Assembly (NCBI GenBank): GCA_050181465.1
Contig: JBFXDD010000043.1
Span: 1-35,114, forward strand
Length of the DNA stretch: 35,114 nucleotides
Direction: 5' to 3'
DNA from: JACRLW01 sp050181465
GTDB taxonomy: Bacteria > Planctomycetota > UBA1135 > UBA2386
Below, one piece after another: positions 16,296 to 23,703 of the stretch. Positions within the stretch are counted from its first letter, which is position 1. Each line of letters opens with the position of its first letter. Both the position numbers and the translations under genes were made by a program. The notes under the pieces were generated by a model. It saw only the letters and a program-made list of their open reading frames with translations. It did not search any database and was not told the DNA's origin.

Positions 16296-17648
16296 TCAGC
16301 GCCGCCACTCGCGGCGCTTGGCGAGCAGGAGCGGCACGAGTGCGTCGGGAGCGACACGCTCCTGGGTCATCGAGTCGCGATCACGCAAAGTGACGCTGCC
16401 GTCTCCTTCCACGGTCTGGCCGTCGACGGTGATGCACCACGGCGTGCCGACTTCGTCCTGACGGCGGTAGCGTCGGCCGATGGCACCCTTCTCGTCGTAG
16501 AACGTGCGCAGACCTGCATCCATGAGCAACCGCTGGAGTTCGCGGCAACGCTCCGGCATGCCGGCCTTCTTCACCAGAGGGAACAGGGCGACGGTGATCG
16601 GTGCGATCGCGGGATGGAATCGCAGCACGGTGCGGGTCTCGCTCTTGCCGGTCTCCTCGTCGGTGACGGTCTCTTCGTCATAGGCATCGACCAGAAAGGT
16701 CATGGCCGCACGATCGCAACCTGCTGCCGGCTCGACCACGTGCGGCACGAAGCGCGACTTGGTCGCCTCGTCGAAGAAGGACAGATCTTTGCCGGAACCC
16801 TTGGCGTGCGCGTTGAGGTCGTAGCTCCCGCGCATGGCGATACCTTCGAGCTCGCCCCAACCGAAGGGATAGCGGTACTCGACGTCCGTGCAGCCGGAGG
16901 AGTAATGCGCGAGTTCGTCCTGCGCGTGCTCACGGAGCCGCAGGTGTTCACGGCGCACGCCGTAGCGGACGTACCACTCGAAACGTGCCTCGCGCCAGTA
17001 CTCGTACCACTTGCGTTCCTCGCTGGGCGGCACGAAGAACTCCATCTCCATCTGTTCGAACTCACGCGTACGGAACACGAAGTTGCCTGGCGTGATCTCG
17101 TTGCGAAAGCTCTTGCCGATCTGCGCGACGCCGAAGGGCGGCGCCATCCGGGCGCTGTTCACCACGTTCAGGAAGTTGGTGAAGATGCCCTGCGCAGTCT
17201 CCGGGCGGAGATAGACCACGCTCGCGGAGTCCTTCACCGGTCCGGCGTGAGTCTCGAACATCAGATTGAAGGCGCGCGGCTCGGTGAGGTCGCCCTTCGG
17301 TCCACAGTTCGGGCACTGCTTGGGGTCGGGCAGGTGGTCGTAGCGGAATCGACCCTTGCACACCCTGCAGTCGACCAGGAGGTCGGAGAAGCCGGCGACG
17401 TGGCCGGACGACCGCCAGACTTCCGGGTGCTGAATGATTGCGGAGTCGAGACCGACGATGTCGTCACGCTCGACCACGAGCGCCCGCCACCAGGCTTCCT
17501 TCACGTTGCGCTTCAGCTCGGCGCCGAGCGGCCCGTAGTCGTAGCAGGAATTGATGCCGCCGTAGATTTCGCTGCTCTGGAACACGAAGCCCCGCCGCTT
17601 GCACAGGGAGACGATGCGGTCCATCAGTTCGGGAGTTCGTTCGGTCAT
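16296..17648 (-). CDS. glyQS: Glycyl-tRNA synthetase, homodimeric type
   Basis: This 450-residue class II synthetase charges tRNA-Gly. It begins with VSLCKRRGFVFQSSEIYGGI, GINSCYDYGPLGAELKRNVK, the usual start of the homodimeric (alpha2) enzyme rather than the alpha2-beta2 form. Four cysteines at 94, 97, 112 and 115 (CRVC and CPNC) form a probable zinc site. YLRPETAQGIFTNF, the motif 2 FRNEITPGNFVFRTREFEQM and the motif 3 region VEPAAGCDRAAMTFLVDAY are present. The C-terminal anticodon-binding domain starts around PAIAPITVALFPLVKKAG. Length and domains are complete. It is flanked by genes on the opposite strand and so forms its own unit. Confidence 0.96.
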   Translation of the reverse strand: MTERTPELMDRIVSLCKRRGFVFQSSEIYGGINSCYDYGPLGAELKRNVKEAWWRALVVERDDIVGLDSAIIQHPEVWRSSGHVAGFSDLLVDCRVCKGRFRYDHLPDPKQCPNCGPKGDLTEPRAFNLMFETHAGPVKDSASVVYLRPETAQGIFTNFLNVVNSARMAPPFGVAQIGKSFRNEITPGNFVFRTREFEQMEMEFFVPPSEERKWYEYWREARFEWYVRYGVRREHLRLREHAQDELAHYSSGCTDVEYRYPFGWGELEGIAMRGSYDLNAHAKGSGKDLSFFDEATKSRFVPHVVEPAAGCDRAAMTFLVDAYDEETVTDEETGKSETRTVLRFHPAIAPITVALFPLVKKAGMPERCRELQRLLMDAGLRTFYDEKGAIGRRYRRQDEVGTPWCITVDGQTVEGDGSVTLRDRDSMTQERVAPDALVPLLLAKRREWRR

Positions 17649-17764
17649 GAGCCTATGGCGTTTCGAGGGGCGAGCAGGTTACGGAACCGTGCGGTCTGGA
17701 TCCATCGCCATGGCGCCGCACCGGGCGGGGCGCGGGTCGTCGGCCAGAAGGGCGAGTTCGGCGC

Positions 17765-17792
17765 TTGAGGAGTCGGCCGGGGCTCCTATGTT
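17765..17792 (+). promoter_or_regulatory. Possible sigma-70-like promoter for mqnC-mqnE
   Basis: TTGAGG (17765-17770) and TATGTT (17787-17792) lie 16 bp apart, each matching 4 of 6 consensus bases. The -10 box ends 11 nt before the ATG at 17804, so the transcript would have almost no leader. In GC-rich DNA such matches are weak evidence. Confidence 0.3.
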
Positions 17793-17803
17793 CCTCCTGC
17801 TCG

Positions 17804-18967
17804 ATGACCCCTACGCCTACCGATCCGCAACGACTCGGCGACCTGTGCCAGAAGGCGCTCGCCGGCGAGCCCCTGACCCCCGCGGAGGGATTGCTCGTCT
17901 ACCGCAACCTCGATCAGACCTCGCTCGGCTTGGTCGCGAACGACATCCGCTTCCAGAAGAACCCCGAGCGTGAGGTCACCTACATCGTCGATCGGAATCT
18001 GAATCCGACCAACGTCTGCGTCACCGACTGCGGCTTCTGCGCCTTCTACCGCTCACCGGGCGATGCCGAAGCCTACGTGCTGCCGCGCGAGGTGATCTTC
18101 CAGAAGATCGAAGACACGATTCGGCACGGCGGCACCCAGTTGCTGCTGCAAGGCGGTCATCATCCGAAGCTGCGCACCGACTGGTTCTGCGACCTGTTTC
18201 GTGAGATCAAGCGCCGCTATCCGGTGATTTGGATCCACGGGATGTCGCCGCCGGAGATCACGCACTTGAGCAAGCTCGAGAAGCGCAGCGTGCGGGACGT
18301 CATCGCCGACCTGAAAGAGGCCGGCCTCGACTCCATTCCCGGCGGCGGGGCCGAGATCCTCGTGGAGCGCGTGCGTGAGATCATCGCGCCGAAGAAGGCG
18401 ACCACCAGCGAGTGGCTGGACGTCATGCGGCAGGCGGCGAGCCTCGGACTGCGCGGCACCGCGACCATGATGTTCGGAACGGTCGAGACCGATGCCGAGC
18501 GCGTCGAGCACCTCACCGTGCTCCGCGAACTCCAAGCCGAGTGCGGAGTGTTCACCGCGTTCATTCCGTGGACCTACCAGCCGGAGAACACCGCGCTGAA
18601 GTCGCTCGTGCCCGGCAAGCTCACCGTCGCGGAGTACCTGCGGATGCTGGCCTTCTCGCGCATCTACCTGCACAACTTCGATCACCTGCAGTCGAGCTTC
18701 GTCACGCAGGGCATGAAGACCTGCCAGGTCGGACTCGCCATGGGCGCCGACGACTTCGGCTCTGCGATGTTGGAGGAGAACGTAGTCAGCAGTGCCGGTT
18801 GTTCGCACCCGACTTCGGTGGCGGAGATCGAACGTCACATCAAGGACGCGGGCTTCACTCCGCGCCGTCGCAACATGCTGTATCAGCTCATCGAGACTCC
18901 GCCCACCGACAAGTTCGGCAAGCCACCGCGGGAGAAGGCCGTCGTTTCCTCGGGGGTGAGCGCATGA
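17804..18967 (+). CDS. mqnC: Cyclic dehypoxanthinyl futalosine synthase
   Basis: This 387-residue radical-SAM enzyme fits MqnC, which cyclises dehypoxanthinyl futalosine in the futalosine route to menaquinone. The 4Fe-4S motif is C72-x3-C76-x2-C79 (CVTDCGFC), preceded by YIVDRNLNPTNVC. QLLLQGGHHPKLRTDWFCDL, IHGMSPPEITHLSKLEKRS and DSIPGGGAEILVERVR are typical of the family. IPWTYQPENTALK and LGLRGTATMMFGTVETDAER also fit. I start it at the ATG at 17804; a longer frame from 17765 adds 13 unlikely residues. Its stop overlaps the mqnE start by 4 bp, so the two radical-SAM genes are coupled. The other Mqn genes are not in the window. Confidence 0.94.
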   Translation: MTPTPTDPQRLGDLCQKALAGEPLTPAEGLLVYRNLDQTSLGLVANDIRFQKNPEREVTYIVDRNLNPTNVCVTDCGFCAFYRSPGDAEAYVLPREVIFQKIEDTIRHGGTQLLLQGGHHPKLRTDWFCDLFREIKRRYPVIWIHGMSPPEITHLSKLEKRSVRDVIADLKEAGLDSIPGGGAEILVERVREIIAPKKATTSEWLDVMRQAASLGLRGTATMMFGTVETDAERVEHLTVLRELQAECGVFTAFIPWTYQPENTALKSLVPGKLTVAEYLRMLAFSRIYLHNFDHLQSSFVTQGMKTCQVGLAMGADDFGSAMLEENVVSSAGCSHPTSVAEIERHIKDAGFTPRRRNMLYQLIETPPTDKFGKPPREKAVVSSGVSA

Positions 18968-20106
18968 GTCACGCCCGACTGAGCGAAGCGGTCGCACTAC
19001 CCTTGCTCGAGCGCGCCGGGCTCCGCGACATCCACGACAAGGTCCAGGCCGGCGAGCGACTGACCTTCGACGACGGCATGCGCCTCTACGAGACGCCGTA
19101 CCTGGCTGCCGTAGGGTGGCTCGCACACGGAGTTCGCCTCGCCCGCCACGGTCACAAGGCCTACTTCAACAACAACCTCCACATCAACTACACGAACATC
19201 TGCCAGTACTCGTGCAAGTTCTGTGCGTTTGCGGCGAAGGAGGGCGAGGAGCGTGCCTACTTGATGCGCGGTGACGACATCGAGAAGAAGCTGCGCGAAT
19301 ACGACGATCTTGCGCCCGCCGAGGTTCATATGGTCGCCGGCATCCACCCGACGATGCCGTACGACTACTACCTGGAGGTCGTGCGGTCGGCCAAGCGTGC
19401 GCGCCCCGACATCCACGTGAAGGCCTTCACGATGGTCGAGATCGATCACATGTTGAAGATCTCCGGCAAGAGCGAGGCCGAGGTCTTCGCGGATCTTCGC
19501 GAAGCCGGGCTCGGCTCCTGTCCCGGCGGCGGCGCCGAGGTGTTGGTCGACCGGGTGCACAAGGCGGTGTTCCGCGACAAGCTGAGTCCGCGGGAGTGGC
19601 TCGACACGGCTCGCAAGGTGCAGCGCAACGGCTTCCGGATGAATGCGACGATGCTCTACGGACACATCGAGCGAACGGAGGAGCGCGTGCAGCACCTGAT
19701 CGAGCTGCGCAACTTGCAGGACGAGTGCGGCGGCTTCATGGCCTACATCCCGCTCGCCTTCTGGCCGTACCACACCGATCTCGAGAACTACGGACACGTC
19801 ACGACCGGCTTCCTGGACCTGCGCAGCATCGCCGTCGGCCGCCTGATGTTGGACAACTTCCCCAACATCAAGGCCTACTGGATCATGCTCACGCCGGAGA
19901 GCGCGCAGACCGCGCTGTCCTTCGGCGCCAACGACATCGACGGCACGGTGACCGAGGAGAAGATCACGCACGACGCCGGCACCACCGCGCCCGAGCGCAT
20001 GAACCGCGAGGATCTCATCCGTCTGATCCGCGAGGCCGGCTACACGCCCGTGCAGCGCACGACGACCTACGAAGAGGTCGAGGTCTTCGAGAATGCCGCG
20101 GGGTGA
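18964..20106 (+). CDS. mqnE: Aminofutalosine synthase
   Basis: This 380-residue radical-SAM enzyme fits MqnE, which joins 3-enolpyruvyl-benzoate to the adenosyl group of SAM to make aminofutalosine. The cluster motif is C80-x3-C84-x2-C87 (CQYSCKFC), preceded by YFNNNLHINYTNIC, a pattern that distinguishes MqnE from MqnC. EVHMVAGIHPTMPYDYYLEV, EAGLGSCPGGGAEVLVDRVH, AYIPLAFWPYHTDLE and DIDGTVTEEKITHDAG follow the family. The ATG at 18964 overlaps the mqnC stop (ATGA). After its stop there is a 158-bp gap before the next gene, with no recognisable terminator. Confidence 0.94.
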   Translation: MSHARLSEAVALPLLERAGLRDIHDKVQAGERLTFDDGMRLYETPYLAAVGWLAHGVRLARHGHKAYFNNNLHINYTNICQYSCKFCAFAAKEGEERAYLMRGDDIEKKLREYDDLAPAEVHMVAGIHPTMPYDYYLEVVRSAKRARPDIHVKAFTMVEIDHMLKISGKSEAEVFADLREAGLGSCPGGGAEVLVDRVHKAVFRDKLSPREWLDTARKVQRNGFRMNATMLYGHIERTEERVQHLIELRNLQDECGGFMAYIPLAFWPYHTDLENYGHVTTGFLDLRSIAVGRLMLDNFPNIKAYWIMLTPESAQTALSFGANDIDGTVTEEKITHDAGTTAPERMNREDLIRLIREAGYTPVQRTTTYEEVEVFENAAG

Positions 20107-20264
20107 GTGAGTAGCGGCTGCGCGCGCTCGCCGAACTGCTGGCACTCCGCGAGCCGCGCTTCATGCGATCCGTTCCTCCCCAGCGTCTGACGCATCGCTG
20201 ATCGCTCGGAACGATCGACCAATTCGCCTGGGAGCAGCCCAGCGGGATCGGAGCAGCGTCACCC

Positions 20265-22271
20265 GTGGCGAACCACGCGGAATGCGCTCGGCCACCCCAC
20301 TCCGACCCGCGCCAACTGCCGACCGTAACGGAGCTTCTGGGCTACGCACGCGGTCCGACGCCACGCGGTACCATGCGCGGAGAGAGCCCCCAACCGGAGT
20401 CATCGATCTTGGTCTTCAGCGAACGAGCCGTCATCAACTTCGAACATGGGATCCGCTTCCGGTCCGACAGCCTTCGGTCGATCGGGGTGTATCACAAGAC
20501 TCAGTGCTGGGGTGTGTGGACGCCTGATCTCAACCGGACTCGCTCGTCGACGTCCCCGGGGTGCATCCGCAGCGTCGGTCAGTACCACCTGGTCGTCTCG
20601 CCGTTCCACCCCGTGTCGTGGCCTTATCTGGTGCGGATTCGCGTCGAGCTCGCGGATCGAATCGACGCAATGCAGACGGTCACGAAGGAGCTTGGATCGC
20701 TGCGTCTCCGCAAGCACTTGCGGCAGACCCTCGAACGGATGGGATGCGAACCATCAGAGGAGGATGGTCCGGATGGGCTGAACATCCTCCATCTCGATCA
20801 GAGCCCCACCGGCTACTCGCATAGCTCGTGCACGATGGTGGCAGAGGTCTTGGCTGCCCGCGACCTGCTCGAGAGCGAGAAGGAGCGGCTCGATCGGCGA
20901 TGGCCACAGACGCGGGAGCCCGGGTCGACCGACCACAGAGCTGCCAACGAGGAAGCCAGGAAGTTCGGCAACCGCCTGTCGCACGTGATGCTCGAAGCGC
21001 GGGTGCTGATCAAGCGCAGTTTGGACGCCCTGGCGGGCAAGCACCTCATCTATGAGCGGCTTCGGCTTCGCAAGTTCTCACTGGGATCGCCAGATCCGGA
21101 TCTCGAACAGTCAGAGGACCAAGAATCGGATCTGGCGAAGGCGTGGCGAAAGCACCCGCCATCCGCACACAGCGTCAAGTGGCTCTACGAGTTGCCGTTC
21201 CATGCCGTGTTCGGCGGCGGCGACAGCGCTCCCATCGGCATGAGTTATGACGGGAGGACCAAGCAGCTCATCGCCGCACATCGCTTCGAGTACCCAGGTC
21301 CTTCGGACTTCCGTGCGATGTTTCTATCGGGGCGCAGCTACCTGACGATCGCCAGCTTCGACCCGCATGAGCACTCCGTGCGACTCGTACCCATTCCGGA
21401 TCGGATCCGAACGAGTCGCATGGCTCTGGTCGAGATCGACTATCGCGCCCGATCTCGTGGAGCAGCCATCCCCGGTCTCACGCACGGCCTGGTGGCAGAC
21501 GTGACACACGTCCTGAGACACGCGCATTACGACGTGCTCAGTGTCCTGAACAAACCTCGCGAGTCGTCTCTCCGCGGCGAGTACGGACACATCCGCTTCC
21601 TTGCGATTCGACCGTCGCCCATGGAGGAGCCGCACAAGGAGCGCGCAAGACTCCGAAAGCGAATCGAGGACATCCCGTCGAGGAGCGCACGGCCGAGCGA
21701 CGACGACGATACCAACTCACCTACCAAGACGACGGCGGGAGCGACGGAACCTCCAGAGCCGAGGATCGACCTCGAGCTCGACGTCCGCTGTACCGAACCC
21801 GCCGTCAGCCGCGTCTTCATCAGCCTCAACTTCAGCCACCCGCGCAAGAAGAACCTCATCAAGCTGGTCAGGCGAAGCTGCCACCAATGCGGGCTCGAAG
21901 CCGTCATCGCCGAGACCTACACGGATACGGCAACCGACTACGTCGTCAGCAAGATCAACGATTGCGATGCCTTCTTGCAGATCCTGGTCGAGCCGCCGAT
22001 GGACCGTGAGCGACGGCGAACCTGGCTCGACTTCGAGTACGGCATGGCGAGCGGACGCAACTTGCCGCGCGTGCGGTTGGTCGACGTGTCGTCCCGCCCC
22101 TACCTGAAGTGGGGCGAAATCGTCGACATCGACCGCGATCGGTTCTGCCGACCGATCGATCTATCCCTCGGCGACCGCGACCTCGCCAAGCAACTGCGCA
22201 AGGCGATCCGCGAGATCGCAGGGAAGATCGGCCGCGACCTGTCGCCGCCCGATCGACGCTCGGGCACCTGA
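20265..22271 (+). CDS. Large protein with TIR-like C-terminus and ACT-like regions
   Basis: This 668-residue protein belongs to no family I can name as a whole. Residues about 515-610 look TIR-like: the first strand RVFISLNFSHPRKKN, a middle stretch TDYVVSKINDCDAFLQILVE, and WLDFEYGMASGRNLP, where E591 falls at the position of the catalytic glutamate of NAD-cleaving TIR domains. Residues about 383-470 have a beta-alpha-beta-beta-alpha order like an ACT domain (GLTHGLVADVTHVLRHAHYD, DVLSVLNKPRE, GHIRFLAIRP). A similar order may occur at about 121-215 with an insert. An acidic linker (471-500) separates them from the TIR part. The start is a GTG at 20265; an ATG at 20373 would drop 36 poorly structured residues. 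No signal or membrane segment is seen. Its role may be defence or NAD signalling; this is inference. Confidence 0.7.
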   Translation: MANHAECARPPHSDPRQLPTVTELLGYARGPTPRGTMRGESPQPESSILVFSERAVINFEHGIRFRSDSLRSIGVYHKTQCWGVWTPDLNRTRSSTSPGCIRSVGQYHLVVSPFHPVSWPYLVRIRVELADRIDAMQTVTKELGSLRLRKHLRQTLERMGCEPSEEDGPDGLNILHLDQSPTGYSHSSCTMVAEVLAARDLLESEKERLDRRWPQTREPGSTDHRAANEEARKFGNRLSHVMLEARVLIKRSLDALAGKHLIYERLRLRKFSLGSPDPDLEQSEDQESDLAKAWRKHPPSAHSVKWLYELPFHAVFGGGDSAPIGMSYDGRTKQLIAAHRFEYPGPSDFRAMFLSGRSYLTIASFDPHEHSVRLVPIPDRIRTSRMALVEIDYRARSRGAAIPGLTHGLVADVTHVLRHAHYDVLSVLNKPRESSLRGEYGHIRFLAIRPSPMEEPHKERARLRKRIEDIPSRSARPSDDDDTNSPTKTTAGATEPPEPRIDLELDVRCTEPAVSRVFISLNFSHPRKKNLIKLVRRSCHQCGLEAVIAETYTDTATDYVVSKINDCDAFLQILVEPPMDRERRRTWLDFEYGMASGRNLPRVRLVDVSSRPYLKWGEIVDIDRDRFCRPIDLSLGDRDLAKQLRKAIREIAGKIGRDLSPPDRRSGT

Positions 22272-22289
22272 GGACGTATCCTCCGCGGC

Positions 22290-23639
22290 ATGTCGCTCCT
22301 TGGCCTCTGTCGCGGAATGCTCCCCGGACTCGCCGGCTTGGCCGTCGCCTGCCTTGCCGCCCTGAGCTCGGCGCAGTCCTCGCCGCGCGTCATCGCACTG
22401 GAGCCGGCGAACGAATCCTGTGAGGTCGATGCCGCGACCACGACCAAGCTCGTCGCCCGCTTCGATCAGGACATGGACACGAGCGGGTGGTCGTTGATCG
22501 GAGGCGGCGAGACCTTTCCGAAGGTGACCGGCGGCCCGCGGTGGCGGGACGCCAGGACCCTCGAGATCGACGTCGAGCTGCGACCAGGTCAGCCGTACCG
22601 CATGGCGCTGAACAACGCCCGCGCACAACGCTTCCGCAGCAAGGCCGGCCTCGCCTTGCCGTCGACCTCGTGGATCTTCGACACTCTCGCGGACCCGCGG
22701 CCGGCCGCCGAAGAACAGCGTGAGCGCAACGTCCGCGCGCTGCGCGAGGCTCGTGCCGCAATCGATACGCTCTATTCCTATCGCGACCTGCGCATCGCGA
22801 ACTGGGACGCCCTGTGGACGGATCGCGAACCCGAACTGCTCGCACGCGCGTCCGACCTCGCCTTCGCCCAGCAGCTCAGCCGCGCACTCGCCCCCACCCG
22901 CGACGTCCACGTCTACCTACGCCACGGCGAGCGCATCTTCGCCGTGCACGTACGCGAGACACCGAGCGACTTCGACTTCGCTGCCGTGCAGAAGCTGCTC
23001 GATCCGAAGCCGATCGGCAAGCGTGCCGCGGTGGCACGCACGCAAGATCGGATCGGCTACCTCCTGATCTCGACGTGGACCTCGGACCTCGACCTTTCGG
23101 CCGTCGAGACCGCCCTGGACGGCCTGATGGGCATGCGCGCGATCATCCTCGACGTCCGCCCCAACAGCGGCGGCAACGAGATCCTCGCCAGACAGGTCGC
23201 CAGCCGCTTCGTCGCTACCCGCGCGGATTACTCCTTCCATCGCACGCGCGACACGAACGCCGAATCGGGCTTCGGCCCGATCCAAGCCCGATCGATCGAG
23301 CCCCATTCCGAACCGCAGAAGCGCTACACCGGCAAGTTGGTCGTGCTCATCGGCCCGACGGTCATGAGCAGCAACGAGTCGTTCGTGCGCATGCTGCAAC
23401 ACGCCGGCGACTGCACCCTGGTCGGCCGGCGAACCTTCGGCAGCAGCGGCAATCCCAAGCCGGCGGAGTTGAGCAACGGGACCATCCTCGTTCTGCCGAG
23501 CTGGCAGGAAGTCACCGCCGACGGCACGGTCATCGAGGGGCTGGGAGTCGAGCCGGACATCGCCGTTGCGGCCGATGCGATCGCGACGCCGACGAGCGAC
23601 CCGGTCCTCGAACGGGCTCTGGAGTTGTTGCGAGACTGA
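22290..23639 (+). CDS. Secreted S41-family serine protease with Ig-like domain
   Basis: This 449-residue protein starts with a signal peptide (hydrophobic to about residue 28, ending LAALSSAQS). Residues about 32-132 resemble a bacterial Ig-like (SbsA-type) domain (VARFDQDMDTSGWSLIGGG, ending TSWIFDT). The C-terminal half is a tail-specific protease (S41) fold: IILDVRPNSGGNEILARQVA, LVVLIGPTVMSSNESFVRML with nucleophile S360, the following LVGRRTFGSSGNPKP, and GTVIEGLGVEPDIAV. I see no clear PDZ domain. It starts 18 bp after the TIR-like gene, so cotranscription is possible, but export outside the cytoplasm argues against a shared function. A TATCCT sequence at 22277-22282 could be its own -10 box. 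Confidence 0.85.
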   Translation: MSLLGLCRGMLPGLAGLAVACLAALSSAQSSPRVIALEPANESCEVDAATTTKLVARFDQDMDTSGWSLIGGGETFPKVTGGPRWRDARTLEIDVELRPGQPYRMALNNARAQRFRSKAGLALPSTSWIFDTLADPRPAAEEQRERNVRALREARAAIDTLYSYRDLRIANWDALWTDREPELLARASDLAFAQQLSRALAPTRDVHVYLRHGERIFAVHVRETPSDFDFAAVQKLLDPKPIGKRAAVARTQDRIGYLLISTWTSDLDLSAVETALDGLMGMRAIILDVRPNSGGNEILARQVASRFVATRADYSFHRTRDTNAESGFGPIQARSIEPHSEPQKRYTGKLVVLIGPTVMSSNESFVRMLQHAGDCTLVGRRTFGSSGNPKPAELSNGTILVLPSWQEVTADGTVIEGLGVEPDIAVAADAIATPTSDPVLERALELLRD

Positions 23640-23703
23640 CCTAAGCCGTCGGCCGACGCTATCGTCTGCGCGCCCTGCCCGCGCTCCCCTCGCCAGCGCC
23701 CTC

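Noticed and set aside
15477..17768. A 763-codon open frame on the plus strand
   Set aside because: It overlaps the coiled-coil gene in another frame and is antisense to glycyl-tRNA synthetase.
22290..23639. S41 protease as a partner of the TIR-like protein in a defence pair
   Set aside because: Spacing of 18 bp allows cotranscription, but the protease has a signal peptide and so acts outside the cytoplasm.
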